The notes: a model not told the origin generated them from the letters alone. A DNA stretch of 64,000 nucleotides from Gammaproteobacteria bacterium (GCA_903970465.1 CAJCIO010000059.1:1-64000), one strand, 5' to 3'; shown: positions 38,601 through 50,728, counted from the stretch's first letter. Numbers and translations are program-made.

Positions 38601-39536
38601 ATGTCAGAGCTCATCCTCCACCATTACCCCGCTTCGCCTTTCGCTGAAAAGGCCCGCCTGATGCTTGGTTTCAAAGGCCTGTCCTGGCGGTCGGTGGTCA
38701 TCCCGCCGATGCTGCCCAAGCCCGATCTCATGCCGTTGACCGGCGGCTATCGCAAAACGCCGGTGTTGCAGGTCGGCGCCGACATTTATTGCGACACCGC
38801 GCTCATCGCGCGTCGCCTGGAGCAGGAAAAGGCCCTGCCCGCGTTGTTTCCGGCCGGTCAGGAAATGATCACCGCCACCTTCTCGGCCTGGCTCGACTCG
38901 TTCGCATTCGCCAACTGCGTGGCTCTGATCTTTCAGCCGGAGTCTGCAGCGGTGCGATTTGCGCGTTTCTCGCCTGAAGCGCGGCAGGCCTTTATCGAGG
39001 ACCGCATGAAGTTGTTTGCGGGTGGCACCGCCACGCGGGTCGCCGTGGAGCAGGCCAAGCAGCAGTGGCCGGTGATCATGGCGCGCCTCGAGCAACAATT
39101 GCAGCGCGAAGCCGGTGATTACCTGTTCTGCGAGCCGAGCATCGCCGACTTCTCCATGGCGCACCTGTGCTGGTTCCTCAAGGGCACCCCGATCACCGCG
39201 CCGCTGGTCGATGCCTATCCGGCGGTGAGCGCCTGGTTCGCGCGGGTGCAGGGCTTCGGTCATGGCGCCTCCAGTGAGCTGAGCGCCGAGCAGGCCCTGG
39301 ATATTGCGCGGGACGCAACGCCAGCGCCATTGCCTGCCGAGCCGTTCGATGATCCCAACGGCTTCAAGGCCGGCGATCAGGTGACGATCGCGGCTGTTGA
39401 TTACGGTGTCGATGGGGTGGAAGGGGAACTGGTGTATGCGGGCGGTGAGGAGTTTATCCTCAAGCGCCAGGATGAACGCGTCGGCACGGTGCATGTGCAC
39501 TTTCCGCGGCTGGGGTTTCGCGTCGAAAAACGCTGA
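38601..39536 (+). CDS. Glutathione S-transferase-like protein
   Basis: A 311-residue cytosolic protein with an N-terminal thioredoxin-like GST domain (LILHHYPASPFAEKARLMLG, then RKTPVLQVGADIYCDT, the conserved cis-Pro and substrate-Asp/Thr region) and an all-helical C-terminal domain (DYLFCEPSIADFSMAHL). An extra C-terminal segment of about 70 residues (from KAGDQVTIAAVDYG) resembles a small beta-barrel and is unusual for a GST. Substrate unknown. Confidence 0.82.
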   Translation: MSELILHHYPASPFAEKARLMLGFKGLSWRSVVIPPMLPKPDLMPLTGGYRKTPVLQVGADIYCDTALIARRLEQEKALPALFPAGQEMITATFSAWLDSFAFANCVALIFQPESAAVRFARFSPEARQAFIEDRMKLFAGGTATRVAVEQAKQQWPVIMARLEQQLQREAGDYLFCEPSIADFSMAHLCWFLKGTPITAPLVDAYPAVSAWFARVQGFGHGASSELSAEQALDIARDATPAPLPAEPFDDPNGFKAGDQVTIAAVDYGVDGVEGELVYAGGEEFILKRQDERVGTVHVHFPRLGFRVEKR

Positions 39537-39555
39537 AATGTGCGTCGCTTGAAAC

Positions 39556-39632
39556 GGCCTCTTCGCGGGCAAGCCTTGCTCCCACGGGTGTAGGGCTCAG
39601 GAGCGCTGTGGGAGCAAAGCTTGCTCGCGAAG
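39556..39632. repeat. REPIN element 7
   Basis: Arms GGCCTCTTCGCGGGCAAGCC (39556) and GGGAGCAAAGCTTGCTCGCG (39610) between convergent GST-like and yejK genes. Confidence 0.85.
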
Positions 39633-39656
39633 ACGGCAGTCAGGCCGCCGCTTATG

Positions 39657-40664
39657 TCAGTCCTTGCGACGCTTGAGCTGATCGGTCAGCTGAGTCGGCA
39701 GGCCTTTGATGATCAAGGTGCCGGCTTCTTCGTCATATTCGATCTTGGAGCCCAGCAAGTGCGCTTCGAAACTGATCGACAGCCCCTCTGCGCGGCCGGT
39801 GAAGCGGCGAAACTGATTGAGCGTGCGTTTGTCCGCCGGGATCTCCGGTGACAGCCCGTAGTCCTTGTTGCGGATGTGATCGTAGAAAGCCCGCGGGCGC
39901 TCCTCGTCGATCAGCCCGGAGAGCTCCTCCAGGGCCATCGGCTCGCCCATTTTCGACTGGCTGCTGGCGTAATCCACCAGGGCCTGGGTTTTCTCCCGGG
40001 CATCTTCCTCGGGCAGGTCCTCACTCTCGACGAAATCGCTGAAGGCCTTGAGCAGGGTGCGGGTTTCGCCCGGCCCGTCGACGCCTTCCTGGCAGCCGAT
40101 GAAGTCGCGGAAGTATTCCGAGACCTTCTTGCCGTTCTTGCCCTTGATGAACGAGATGTACTGCTTGGACTGCTTGTTGTTCTGCCATTCGGACAAGTTG
40201 ACCCGTGCCGCCAGGTGCAACTGGCCCAGATCCAGATGCCGTGACGGGGTGACGTCGAGCGCGTCGTTCACGGCCACGCCTTCGCTGTGGTGCAGCAGGG
40301 CAATCGCGAGGTAGTCGGTCATGCCTTGCTGGTAATGGGCAAAGACCACGTGGCCGCCGGTGGAGAGGTTGGACTCCTCCATCAGTTTTTGCAGGTGCTC
40401 GACGGCGGTGCGGGTGAACCCGGTGAAGTCCTTGTCGCTGTCGAGGTATTCCTTGAGCCAGCCGCTGAACGGGTGCGCGCCGGACTCGGCGTGGAAGAAT
40501 CCCCAGGCCTTGCCCTGTTTGGCGTTATAGCTCTCGTTGAGATCGGCGAGCATGTGCTCGATGGCTTGCGAGGCCTGCAATTCGGTGTCGCGGGCATGGA
40601 GCACAGCGGGGCTGCCGTCGGGTTTCTTGTCGATCAGGTGGACGATGCAATGACGGATCGGCAT
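39657..40664 (-). CDS. yejK: Nucleoid-associated protein YejK
   Basis: A 335-residue NdpA/YejK family protein associated with the nucleoid. It starts [14 protein letters not shown], with later [18 protein letters not shown] and [22 protein letters not shown] typical of the family. The start at 40664 gives the usual length; the open frame continues upstream to 40931 without a family match. The molecular activity is not established. It is divergent from the HU-like gene. Confidence 0.92.
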   Translation of the reverse strand: MPIRHCIVHLIDKKPDGSPAVLHARDTELQASQAIEHMLADLNESYNAKQGKAWGFFHAESGAHPFSGWLKEYLDSDKDFTGFTRTAVEHLQKLMEESNLSTGGHVVFAHYQQGMTDYLAIALLHHSEGVAVNDALDVTPSRHLDLGQLHLAARVNLSEWQNNKQSKQYISFIKGKNGKKVSEYFRDFIGCQEGVDGPGETRTLLKAFSDFVESEDLPEEDAREKTQALVDYASSQSKMGEPMALEELSGLIDEERPRAFYDHIRNKDYGLSPEIPADKRTLNQFRRFTGRAEGLSISFEAHLLGSKIEYDEEAGTLIIKGLPTQLTDQLKRRKD

Positions 40665-41093
40665 AGGCTTCTCGGCTGATGAAAAGGGTGCCAGCGTAGC
40701 GGGGCGGGCGCTCGCTGCAAAGTCGCCAAGTGTAGCGCAATGGGGGGCGGGACGGTCCATGACAGCCCGGAATAGGGCTCGGTGCGACACTTTTGGATGT
40801 TTTTTGGCCAAATGATCAATAAACCTGACTATTTGCGCCATCAGTGGCGGATATTTATCCGTTGCTGTGCTAGTTTTGCCCGGTCTTGCGCCCTGTTCGG
40901 TATCGAACATCGACTGAGCGGCGCGCATCACTCGCAGCTAACTGCTGTCAGGTCGAACCAAACGCCGATTTGCGTATCTACAGTTGCGATTGGCGTGGCA
41001 TCAACACCCTTGCCAGGCCCCTGCCGGGTCTGGTCCGACGACCGACATTGCACACTGCAATCCAAATGAATTTGATAGGGAAGGAACACCACC
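40665..41093. promoter_or_regulatory. yejK / HU divergent intergenic region
   Basis: 429 bases between two genes for nucleoid-associated proteins. The middle (40790-40870) is A+T-rich and probably carries promoters for both, but no strong hexamer pair was found. GAAGGAAC upstream of 41094 is the ribosome binding site of the HU gene. No credible ORF. Confidence 0.4.
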
Positions 41094-41375
41094 ATGGCAT
41101 TAACCAAAGACCAACTGATCGCCGACATTGCTGAAGCCATCGACGCGCCTAAAACCACCGCGCGCAATGCTCTCGAGCAACTGGGCCAGATCGTTGCTGA
41201 TCAGTTGGAAAATGGCAGCGAGATCACTCTGCCTGGTATCGGCAAGCTGAAAATCACCGAGCGTCCAGCTCGCACTGGTCGCAACCCTTCGACTGGCGCT
41301 GCCATCGAAATCGCTGCCAAGAAAGTCGTCAAGTTCGTACCAGCCAAAGTGCTGACCGACTCTGTTAACAAGTAA
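41094..41375 (+). CDS. HU family DNA-binding protein
   Basis: A 93-residue histone-like protein: helical dimerisation half (LTKDQLIADIAEAIDAPKTT) and the DNA-clasping arm with RPARTGRNPSTGAAI, where the Arg-Asn-Pro motif intercalates into DNA. Pseudomonas carries several HU paralogues. The MALTKDQLIADIAEAI start suggests the HupN-like one, but this cannot be decided here. A strong terminator follows. Confidence 0.93.
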   Translation: MALTKDQLIADIAEAIDAPKTTARNALEQLGQIVADQLENGSEITLPGIGKLKITERPARTGRNPSTGAAIEIAAKKVVKFVPAKVLTDSVNK

Positions 41376-41395
41376 TTGTAAACAGGCTTTCAGAG

Positions 41396-41433
41396 ACCGC
41401 GCCGTGGGGTGAACCCAGGCGCGGTTTTTTATT
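41396..41433 (+). terminator. Terminator after the HU gene
   Basis: ACCGCGCC (41396-41403) pairs with GGCGCGGT (41418-41425) and six T follow. Confidence 0.9.
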
Positions 41434-41454
41434 GTCTGGTGAAAAGATCAAAAG

Positions 41455-41538
41455 CTTCGCGGGCAAGCCTTGCTCCCACAGTGTTAGCCAATCCAGAGTC
41501 GTACACCAGTGGGAGCAAGGCTTGACCGCGAAGAGGCC
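41455..41538. repeat. REPIN element 8
   Basis: CTTCGCGGGCAAGCCTTGCT (41455) and GTGGGAGCAAGGCTTGACCG (41509) between convergent HU and rlmF. Confidence 0.85.
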
Positions 41539-41556
41539 GGCCCAGTCAACGCCAAT

Positions 41557-42468
41557 CTATGGCTGAAACGTCCAGGCGATAAACCGGCTCTGCTTCTGTC
41601 CCTGACCCATCTCGACGACTTTGCTGTTCACCGCCCCGGCTTTTTTCAACGCCGCCTGAATCCCCGGCAGGTTGGTGGCCTTCGACACCAGCGTGCTGAA
41701 CCAGCGCACCTGTTGCCCGAACGCTGCGCTCTCGGCCACCAGCTGGCTGGTAAAACGGATTTCGCCGCCCTCGCACCACAGTTCGTTGTTCTGCCCGCCA
41801 AAATTGAGCACCGGCAGCTTGCGCTTCGGGTCGGCCTTGCCCAGCGCCCGCCATTTGCGTTCGCTACCCTTTGTAGCCTCGGCCAGGGACGCGTGGAAGG
41901 GTGGATTGCACATTGTCAGGTCAAAGCGCTCGTCGGGCTGGATCAGGCCTTTGAGGATGTACCTGGGATCGGCCTGGCGCAGGCTGATGGCTTTCTCCAG
42001 GCTGTTGGCCTTGACGATCGCCCTGGCCGATGCCAGCGCCACAGCGTCGATATCCGAGCCCACGAACTGCCAGCGGTAATCGCTGTAGCCCAGCAGCGGG
42101 TAGATGACGTTGGCACCCACGCCGATATCCAGCACTCGCACGGCGTTGCCGCGTGGGATCTCGCCGCCCTGTTCAGCGGCCAGCAGATCGGCCAGACAAT
42201 GCAGGTAGTCCGCACGGCCGGGGATCGGCGGGCACAAGTAGCCTGCAGGAATGTCCCAGTGCTGGATGCCATACAGCGCTCGTAACAGGGCGCGGTTGAA
42301 CACCTTGACCGCCGCCGGATTGGCGAAGTCGATGCTTTCCTTGCCATAGGGGTTGATGATCATGAACTGCGCCAGCTCGGGGCTGCTTTTGATCAGTTTG
42401 GGGAAGTCGTACCGGCCCTGATGGCGGTTGCGCGGGTGCAGGGTGGGTTTGGCGGGAGGGGCAGTCAT
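41557..42468 (-). CDS. rlmF: 23S rRNA (adenine-1618-N6)-methyltransferase RlmF
   Basis: A 303-residue SAM-dependent methyltransferase for A1618 of 23S rRNA. The SAM-binding motif is [16 protein letters not shown] and the N6-adenine catalytic motif is CNPPFH. The N-terminus [16 protein letters not shown] is the family signature. The start at 42468 was chosen because the in-frame ATG at 42507 lies in the flanking REP; the Shine-Dalgarno is weak. Confidence 0.92.
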   Translation of the reverse strand: MTAPPAKPTLHPRNRHQGRYDFPKLIKSSPELAQFMIINPYGKESIDFANPAAVKVFNRALLRALYGIQHWDIPAGYLCPPIPGRADYLHCLADLLAAEQGGEIPRGNAVRVLDIGVGANVIYPLLGYSDYRWQFVGSDIDAVALASARAIVKANSLEKAISLRQADPRYILKGLIQPDERFDLTMCNPPFHASLAEATKGSERKWRALGKADPKRKLPVLNFGGQNNELWCEGGEIRFTSQLVAESAAFGQQVRWFSTLVSKATNLPGIQAALKKAGAVNSKVVEMGQGQKQSRFIAWTFQP

Positions 42469-42490
42469 GGAGAGGTCCGGTGTCTGGGTG

Positions 42491-42563
42491 GGCCTCTTCG
42501 CGGGCAAGCCTTGCTCCTACAGTCGTATACCTGTGGGAGCAAGGCTCTGCCCGCGAAAGGGCC
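42491..42563. repeat. REPIN element 9
   Basis: GGCCTCTTCGCGGGCAAGCC (42491) and GGAGCAAGGCTCTGCCCGCG (42536) arms, between valS (upstream) and rlmF on the minus strand. Confidence 0.87.
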
Positions 42564-42575
42564 CTCCAGATTTGA

Positions 42576-45422
42576 TTACAAGCTACTGATCCGCGCGTGC
42601 TGCTCGGCCAGTTTGCCCAGCGCCTGCTCGGCTTCGGCCAGCTTGGCGCGTTCTTTGTCGATGACCGCAGGCGGTGCCTTGTCGACGAAGGCCGCGTTCG
42701 CCAGCTTGCCGCCGACACGCTGTACTTCACCTTGCAGACGCTGGATTTCCTTGTCCAGGCGCGCCAGTTCGGCGTCCTTGTCGATCAGCCCGGCCATCGG
42801 CACCAGCACTTCCATCTCGCCCACCAGCGCGGTGGCGCTCAACGGTGCTTCAGCGCCCGCATCCAGCACGGTGATCGACTCGAGCTTGGCCAGCTTCTTC
42901 AGCAAGGCTTCGTTTTCGACCAGGCGGCGCTGGTCTTCGCTGCTGGCGTTCTTGACGAAAATCTGCAGCGGTTTGCCTGGGCCGATGTTCATTTCGCCAC
43001 GGATGTTGCGAGTGCCCAGCATCAGGCCCTTGAGCCATTCGATGTCGTCTTCGGCGGCCACATCGATGCGCGACTCGTTGGCCACTGGCCACGGCTGAAG
43101 CATGATGGTCTTGCCTTCGGCACCTACCAACGGCGCCAGGCGCTGCCAGATTTCTTCGGTGATGAACGGCATGAATGGATGCGCCAGGCGCAGCGCCACT
43201 TCGAGCACGCGCACCAGGGTGCGACGGGTACCGCGCTGGCGTTCGACCGGCGCGTTCTCGTCCCACAGCACCGGCTTGCACAGCTCCAGGTACCAGTCGC
43301 AGTATTGGTTCCAGATGAACTCGTACAGCGCCTGGGAGGCCAGGTCGAAGCGGAATTGATCCAGTTGGCGGGTCACTTCGGCTTCGGTGCGCTGCAACTG
43401 CGAGATGATCCAGCGATCCGCCAGGGACAGCTCGTAGGCTTCGCCGTTCTGGCCGCAGTCGTCGCCTTTGTCGAGCACGTAGCGGGCGGCGTTCCAGATC
43501 TTGTTGCAGAAGTTGCGGTAGCCTTCGACGCGGCCCATGTCGAACTTGATGTCGCGGCCGGTGGACGCCAGCGAGCAGAACGTGAAGCGCAGGGCGTCGG
43601 TGCCGTAACTGGCGATGCCATCGGCGAACTCGTCGCGGGTCTGCTTCTCGATCTTCTTCGCCAGCTTGGGCTGCATCATCCCCGAGGTGCGTTTTTCCAC
43701 CAGGGCTTCGAGTTCGATGCCGTCGATGATGTCCAGTGGGTCAAGCACGTTGCCCTTGGACTTGGACATCTTCTGGCCTTGGCCATCGCGCACCAGGCCG
43801 TGCACATACACAGTCTTGAAGGGTACCTGCGGGGTGCCGTCTTCGTCCTTGATCAGGTGCATGGTCAGCATGATCATCCGGGCGACCCAGAAGAAAATGA
43901 TGTCGAAACCCGTCACCAGCACGTCGGTGGAGTGGTACTTTTTCAGGAATTCAGTCTGCTCCGGCCAGCCAAGGGTGGAGAATGTCCACAGCCCCGAGCT
44001 GAACCAGGTGTCGAGCACGTCGTTGTCCTGGTTGAGCACAACGTCGTCGCCCAGCGCGTTTTTAGCGCGGACTTCGGCTTCGCTGCGGCCGACGTAGACC
44101 TTGCCCGATTCGTCGTACCAGGCGGGAATCCGGTGGCCCCACCAGAGCTGCCGGCTGATGCACCAGTCCTGGATGTCGCGCATCCAGGAGAAGTACATGT
44201 TTTCGTACTGCTTGGGCACGAATTCGATGCGGCCATCTTCCACGGCGGCGATAGCAGGCTCGGCCAGCGGCTTGGTGGACACGTACCACTGGTCGGTCAG
44301 CCATGGCTCGATGATGGTGCCGGAGCGGTCGCCCTTGGGCACCTTGAGGCCGTGGTCGTCGACGCTGACCAGCAGGCCAAGTTCGTCGAAAGCGGTGACG
44401 ATCTGCTTGCGCGCATCGAAGCGATCGAGGCCCGCGTATAGTGCTGGCAGGGTGCCGTCGACGCCGTCGTTGAGGCTGCCATCGAGATTGAACACCTGGG
44501 CGGCGGGCAGCACGTGGGCGTTCTTGTCGAAGATATTGAGGAGCGGCAGGTTGTGGCGCTTGCCGACTTCGTAGTCGTTGAAGTCGTGGGCCGGGGTGAT
44601 CTTCACGCAGCCGGTACCGAACGCAGGATCGCAGTAATCATCGGCGATGATCGGGATGCGACGGCCCACCAAGGGCAGCTCGATGAACTTGCCGATCAGC
44701 GCCTGATAGCGCTCGTCGTTCGGGTTCACGGCAACCGCGGCGTCGCCGAGCATGGTTTCCGGACGGGTGGTGGCGACGATCAGGTAATCGTTGCCCTCGG
44801 CGGTTTTAGCGCCGTCAGCCAGCGGGTACTTGAGGTTCCACAAGAAGCCTTTTTCGTCGTGGTTTTCCACTTCGAGATCGGAGATCGCGGTGTGCAGCTT
44901 GGTGTCCCAGTTGACCAGGCGCTTGCCACGGTAGATCAAGCCGTCTTCGTGCAGGCGCACGAAGGCTTCCTTGACCGCTTCGGACAGGCCGTCATCCATG
45001 GTGAAGCGCTCGCGGCTCCAGTCCACGGACGAACCCAGGCGGCGGATCTGGCGGCTGATGTTGCCGCCGGACTGATCCTTCCACTCCCAGATCTTGTCGA
45101 GGAATTTTTCCCGACCCAGGTCATGGCGATTCAGGCCTTGAGCTTCGAGCTGGCGTTCAACCAGCATCTGGGTGGCGATACCGGCGTGGTCGGTGCCCGG
45201 CTGCCAAAGGGTGTCGCGCCCCTGCATGCGGCGAAAACGGATCAGGGCGTCCATGATCGCGTTGTTGAAGCCGTGGCCCATGTGCAGGCTGCCGGTGACG
45301 TTCGGCGGCGGGATCATGATGGTGTAGGACTCGCCCGCGCCTTGCGGGGCAAAGTAGTTCTCGGACTCCCAGGTCTGGTACCAGGAAGTTTCGATGGCGT
45401 GCGGCTGGTAGGTCTTATCCAT
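42576..45422 (-). CDS. valS: Valyl-tRNA synthetase
   Basis: Charges tRNA-Val, 948 residues. The class I signatures are HMGH (47-50) and KMSKS (551-555). The editing (CP1) domain lies between them with [10 protein letters not shown] and the [19 protein letters not shown] segment. The anticodon-binding domain and a C-terminal coiled-coil arm ([20 protein letters not shown]) complete it. First gene of a conserved pseudomonad neighbourhood with holC and pepA. Confidence 0.98.
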   Translation of the reverse strand: MDKTYQPHAIETSWYQTWESENYFAPQGAGESYTIMIPPPNVTGSLHMGHGFNNAIMDALIRFRRMQGRDTLWQPGTDHAGIATQMLVERQLEAQGLNRHDLGREKFLDKIWEWKDQSGGNISRQIRRLGSSVDWSRERFTMDDGLSEAVKEAFVRLHEDGLIYRGKRLVNWDTKLHTAISDLEVENHDEKGFLWNLKYPLADGAKTAEGNDYLIVATTRPETMLGDAAVAVNPNDERYQALIGKFIELPLVGRRIPIIADDYCDPAFGTGCVKITPAHDFNDYEVGKRHNLPLLNIFDKNAHVLPAAQVFNLDGSLNDGVDGTLPALYAGLDRFDARKQIVTAFDELGLLVSVDDHGLKVPKGDRSGTIIEPWLTDQWYVSTKPLAEPAIAAVEDGRIEFVPKQYENMYFSWMRDIQDWCISRQLWWGHRIPAWYDESGKVYVGRSEAEVRAKNALGDDVVLNQDNDVLDTWFSSGLWTFSTLGWPEQTEFLKKYHSTDVLVTGFDIIFFWVARMIMLTMHLIKDEDGTPQVPFKTVYVHGLVRDGQGQKMSKSKGNVLDPLDIIDGIELEALVEKRTSGMMQPKLAKKIEKQTRDEFADGIASYGTDALRFTFCSLASTGRDIKFDMGRVEGYRNFCNKIWNAARYVLDKGDDCGQNGEAYELSLADRWIISQLQRTEAEVTRQLDQFRFDLASQALYEFIWNQYCDWYLELCKPVLWDENAPVERQRGTRRTLVRVLEVALRLAHPFMPFITEEIWQRLAPLVGAEGKTIMLQPWPVANESRIDVAAEDDIEWLKGLMLGTRNIRGEMNIGPGKPLQIFVKNASSEDQRRLVENEALLKKLAKLESITVLDAGAEAPLSATALVGEMEVLVPMAGLIDKDAELARLDKEIQRLQGEVQRVGGKLANAAFVDKAPPAVIDKERAKLAEAEQALGKLAEQHARISSL

Positions 45423-45487
45423 GCGCGGCGGGACCCTATAGGCATTAATTCAGGAAAGCCGACAAGTATAACGCCAATGGGCTGCAG

Positions 45488-45683
45488 GTGGGAGCGTGGC
45501 TTTATGGGGAGGGTGGGCTTGCGGACGCCTTCGCGGGCAAGCCTTGCTCCCACAGATGCACGACTCAAGATCGACACGGTGGGAGCGAAGCTTGCGGACG
45601 CCTTCGCGGGCAAGCCTTGCTCCCACAGATGCACGATTCAAGATCGACACGGTGGGAGCGGACTCTGCCTGCGAAGAGGCCCC
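45488..45683. repeat. REP cluster with 73-bp tandem duplication
   Basis: Upstream of valS, the unit beginning CTTGCGGACGCCTTCGCGGG starts at 45518 and again at 45591. The two ~70-base copies differ at one base, and a partial third REP arm follows to 45683. The near-identity points to a recent tandem duplication. Confidence 0.88.
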
Positions 45684-45701
45684 TGAGGTCGCCGGTAGGG
45701 C

Positions 45702-46097
45702 TCAGTTACCCAGCAAGCGCTCCAGACGCGCTTCGAGGCGGCGTTTGACCTCGGCTTCGATGTGTGGGGCGAAATCGTCGATCACGTCCTGCATGATCAA
45801 TTGCGCGGCGGCGCGCAGTTCGGCGTCCAGATGCAGCAGGGTGTCCTGGCGGTTGCGCTCGTGCTGCGCGTTGTCGGACACCGGCGCAGCGGCTGGCGGT
45901 GCAACGGGCGCGGGGATGGCTTGGGCGGCGCCAGGGCGCTCGTCAGCCAGCTCGAACAGCAGCGGAATCTGTTCGTCGTCAGTGACCGTTTCAGTCAGCA
46001 GCGGCGGTTGCAGGTTGTCATCGCCGAGCAGTTGGCGGATCGACTCGAGGTCGTCCAGCAGGTGCGCGGATTGTGGCAAGTTGTATGGTTTGTCCAT
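45702..46097 (-). CDS. Hypothetical protein, 131 aa (between holC and valS)
   Basis: A conserved-position pseudomonad protein of unknown function. The N-terminus (YNLPQSAHLLDDLESIRQLL) is helical, the middle (residues 55-78) is a Pro/Ala-rich linker, and the C-terminus (LRAAAQLIMQDVIDDFAPHI then EAEVKRRLEARLERLLGN) is strongly helical and may form a coiled coil. It lies 7 bases after holC, so both are co-transcribed, but no link to the replisome is shown. Confidence 0.75.
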   Translation of the reverse strand: MDKPYNLPQSAHLLDDLESIRQLLGDDNLQPPLLTETVTDDEQIPLLFELADERPGAAQAIPAPVAPPAAAPVSDNAQHERNRQDTLLHLDAELRAAAQLIMQDVIDDFAPHIEAEVKRRLEARLERLLGN

Positions 46098-46104
46098 CGT
46101 CGGC

Positions 46105-46533
46105 TCAAAGTCGCGTCAAGCGGTGATCTTGCAAAGGATAGCCCTTCTCCCGGTAGAAACGGAAACTCTCCCGGGCAGCCTGGCGAATCGCTGGGTCTTC
46201 GACCACGATCTCGGCCACGCGGGCAAAGCGCGCGAAGTCGGTCGGTATGCTCAGGCCAAGGTTGACCAGCAGGTCGCTGTGCTCGCCGCTCTGGTCGTCC
46301 AGACCCAGAGCGATCGGGGCGTCGTCGGCTTCCTCGATCAGGCTGTGGGGCACGAAGCTCTCGCCCTTGAAGCTCCAGAGGCGCGCATCCAGCGCTTCAC
46401 GTTGTTCGTTGTCGGCGCACTGCAGATAGACCCGGTGGCCAAGGCGCCAGGCTTTTTCCGTGAGTTTGCAGGCGAAATCCAGGCGTGCGTCAGGGGAGGG
46501 GCTGGGGAGGATGTAGAAATCGATTTTGGTCAT
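46105..46533 (-). CDS. holC: DNA polymerase III subunit chi
   Basis: The chi subunit of the clamp loader complex, which contacts SSB, 142 residues. Family features are the N-terminal KIDFYIL strand, the RVYLQCADNEQREALDARLW helix and LWSFKGESFVPH. Its position next to pepA and valS is conserved across gammaproteobacteria. Confidence 0.93.
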   Translation of the reverse strand: MTKIDFYILPSPSPDARLDFACKLTEKAWRLGHRVYLQCADNEQREALDARLWSFKGESFVPHSLIEEADDAPIALGLDDQSGEHSDLLVNLGLSIPTDFARFARVAEIVVEDPAIRQAARESFRFYREKGYPLQDHRLTRL

Positions 46534-46664
46534 GGGCTGAAACTCGGTATTGCTGGAACCATTATGGCAAGGAGGCTTGCTTCCGATAGGCCTTCACTGA
46601 TCCACAGCGACGTGTCAGCTACGGCCTCTCGGGATCAAGCCCCCTCACCACAGTGGGATGCGTG

Positions 46665-48263
<1,599 letters not shown>

Positions 48264-48289
48264 CTAGGCGACGGATGCTGACAACCCTC

Positions 48290-48318
48290 TATATAGGGTG
48301 CGAAGCCAGCTGCTTCAA
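48290..48318 (-). promoter_or_regulatory. Candidate sigma-70 promoter of pepA
   Basis: Minus strand TTGAAG (48313-48318) and TATATA (48290-48295) are 17 bases apart, each matching consensus at four of six positions. The start would be near 48283, giving a leader of about 130 bases. Confidence 0.45.
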
Positions 48319-48383
48319 GTGCCGGCCGTGTCGGTAGCGTGGATGTGCCGGCCATGAAATTTGGTCGGGAGCGAGCACGCCAA

Positions 48384-48412
48384 GTGACACGGAAGGTCAA
48401 TCACAGGATAAT
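48384..48412 (+). promoter_or_regulatory. Sigma-70 promoter of lptFG
   Basis: GTGACA (48384-48389) and GATAAT (48407-48412) are exactly 17 bases apart, each matching consensus at five of six positions. The start would be near 48419, 100 bases before lptF. The rest of the 48156-48518 intergenic region holds only the pepA promoter candidate. Confidence 0.65.
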
Positions 48413-48518
48413 GCGCCGACTTTTTCGTTGGCGTGCCCCGGCATGCCGGCCAACGCTGTCTTGACTGCTGCGTTCAATTGTTCGGCTGCCTGAGCCTGAC
48501 AACCCTGGAGTGTCTGGT

Positions 48519-49640
48519 TTGATCGTCTTCCGTTATCTATCCCGCGAGGTCATGTTGACCATGAGCGCCGTCAGTGCGGTGCTGCTGGTCATCATCATGA
48601 GCGGTCGCTTCATCAAGTACCTGGCTCAAGCGGCGCAGGGCATCATCGACCCGGGCGTGCTGTTCCTGATCATGGGCTACCGGTTGCCCGGCTTCCTGCA
48701 GTTGATCCTGCCACTGGGTTTGTTCCTGGGCATCCTGCTGGCCTACGGCCGCCTGTACCTCGAAAGCGAAATGACCGTGCTGGCCGCTACCGGCATGAGC
48801 CAGCAACGTCTGTTGGCCATGACCATGGGTCCGGCCACCGTGTTGTTCGTCATCGTCGCCTGGTTGAGCCTCAGTCTGGCGCCGCAGGGCGTGGCGCAGT
48901 GGATGAAGGTGGTGGACCAGCAGGACTCCATGACCGAGTTCGACACCTTGGTGCCTGGCCGTTTCCAGATGCTGCGCGACGGCTCTCGGGTGACCTATAC
49001 CGAGCAGATGTCTGACGATCGTGTGGATCTGAGCGGCGTGTTCATTTCCGAGCGCCATGACGTGCAACCCGGCAAGAAAGACCCTGGCATCGCCGTGCTG
49101 GTCGCCGAGAAGGGCCGCCAGGAAGTGCGTCCCGACGGCAGCCGCTACCTGATCCTGCAAAACGGCTATCGCTATGACGGCAAGCCGGGCCAGCCCGACT
49201 ACCGCGCGGTGAAGTACGACACTTATGGCGTATTGCTGCCTAAGCCGGACATCGCAGCAGACCTGTCCGAGCGCGAATCGATTCCGACCTCGCAACTGTT
49301 GGCCACTACCGCTGACCCACGTTCGAGCGCCGAGCTGCAATGGCGCCTGTCGCTGCCGTTGCTGGTATTCATCGTGACTCTGATGGCGGTGCCGCTGTCG
49401 CGGGTCAACCCTCGTCAGGGCCGCTTCCTCAAACTGCTGCCGGCGATTCTTTTGTATATGGCTTACCTGACCATCCTGATCGCCGCACGTGGCGCCCTTG
49501 AAAAAGGCCATCTGCCGGCCGCGCTGGGGCTTTGGTGGGTGCACGCGATCTTCCTCGCCATCGGTGCCGGGCTGATGCTCTGGGAACCCATGAAATTGCG
49601 CCGTGCCAGCCAGAAAGCTGTACGGGGTGTAGCACGATGA
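48519..49640 (+). CDS. lptF: LPS export ABC transporter permease LptF
   Basis: An inner-membrane subunit of the LptB2FG complex that extracts lipopolysaccharide for transport to the outer membrane. 373 residues: two TM segments, a third pair near 55-110, a periplasmic beta-jellyroll domain (about 125-265), and three C-terminal TM segments. A TTG at 48519 was chosen (MIVFRYLSREV), 8 bases after GGAG; the in-frame GTG at 48510 would put the start within a few bases of the GGAG. Confidence 0.93.
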   Translation: MIVFRYLSREVMLTMSAVSAVLLVIIMSGRFIKYLAQAAQGIIDPGVLFLIMGYRLPGFLQLILPLGLFLGILLAYGRLYLESEMTVLAATGMSQQRLLAMTMGPATVLFVIVAWLSLSLAPQGVAQWMKVVDQQDSMTEFDTLVPGRFQMLRDGSRVTYTEQMSDDRVDLSGVFISERHDVQPGKKDPGIAVLVAEKGRQEVRPDGSRYLILQNGYRYDGKPGQPDYRAVKYDTYGVLLPKPDIAADLSERESIPTSQLLATTADPRSSAELQWRLSLPLLVFIVTLMAVPLSRVNPRQGRFLKLLPAILLYMAYLTILIAARGALEKGHLPAALGLWWVHAIFLAIGAGLMLWEPMKLRRASQKAVRGVAR

Positions 49641-50698
49641 AATTACTCGACCGCTACATCGGCAAGAGTGTTCTGTTCGCCATCCTGGCCGTACTGGGCA
49701 TCATTCTCGGCCTGGCCTCGTTGTTTTCGTTGATCGATGAAATCAAGGACGTCGACGAAACCTACACGTTGCTCAACGCCCTCAGCTTCGTGGCGCTGAC
49801 CGCGCCGCGGCGTCTTTACGACATGCTGCCGATGGCCGCGCTGATCGGCTGCCTGATCGGTTTGGGCAGCCTGGCCAGCAGCAGTGAGTTGACCATCATG
49901 CGTGCGGCCGGGGTATCCATTGGCCGTATCGTCTGGGCGGTGATGAAACCCATGCTGCTGCTGATGGTGATGGGCGTGCTGATCGGTGAGTATGTGGCAC
50001 CGGTCACCGAGAGCCAGGCTCAGGCCAATCGCGCGCTGGAGCAAGGTGGTGACCAGGCGCAGACCGGCAAGTACGGCCTGTGGCATCGCGAGGGAGAGGA
50101 CTACATCCACATCAACGCCGTGCAACCCAATGGCCTGTTGTACGGTGTGACCCGTTATCACATCGATCCCGAGCGCCACATGCAGACGGCCAGCTTTGCG
50201 CGCAAGGCTCAGTACGCTAACGATCACTGGATGTTGACCGACGTCACCACCACTCACTTCATGGGTGATCACACCGAGATCAAGACCGCGCCTGAAGAGC
50301 GTTGGGACGTCTCGTTGACGCCGCAGTTGCTGGCAACGGTCATCCTCACGCCTGACTCGCTGTCGATTACGGGTATGTGGCGCTATATCCACTACCTCGC
50401 CGATCAGGGCTTGAACAACGGTCAGTATTGGTTGGCGTTCTGGACCAAGGTCACCCAGCCCCTGGTGACGGCGGCACTGGTGTTGATGGCGATTTCCTTT
50501 ATCTTCGGGCCGCTGCGTTCGGTGACGCTCGGCCAGCGGGTGTTTACCGGTGTGCTGGTGGGCTTCACCTTCCGTATCGTGCAGGACCTGCTCGGGCCTT
50601 CGAGCCTGGTGTTCGGCTTCCCACCGTTGTTGGCAGTGCTGGCGCCGGCCACCGTGTGTGCGCTGGCCGGACTGTGGTTGATGCGCAGGGCTGGTTGA
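49637..50698 (+). CDS. lptG: LPS export ABC transporter permease LptG
   Basis: The partner permease of LptF, 353 residues with the same TM / periplasmic domain / TM layout. The N-terminus MKLLDRYIGKSVLFAILAVL is typical. ATG overlaps the lptF stop by four bases, so translation is probably coupled. Confidence 0.94.
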   Translation: MKLLDRYIGKSVLFAILAVLGIILGLASLFSLIDEIKDVDETYTLLNALSFVALTAPRRLYDMLPMAALIGCLIGLGSLASSSELTIMRAAGVSIGRIVWAVMKPMLLLMVMGVLIGEYVAPVTESQAQANRALEQGGDQAQTGKYGLWHREGEDYIHINAVQPNGLLYGVTRYHIDPERHMQTASFARKAQYANDHWMLTDVTTTHFMGDHTEIKTAPEERWDVSLTPQLLATVILTPDSLSITGMWRYIHYLADQGLNNGQYWLAFWTKVTQPLVTAALVLMAISFIFGPLRSVTLGQRVFTGVLVGFTFRIVQDLLGPSSLVFGFPPLLAVLAPATVCALAGLWLMRRAG

Positions 50699-50728
50699 TT
50701 CCATCGGCTGCGGGCGCGGCCGATAAAG

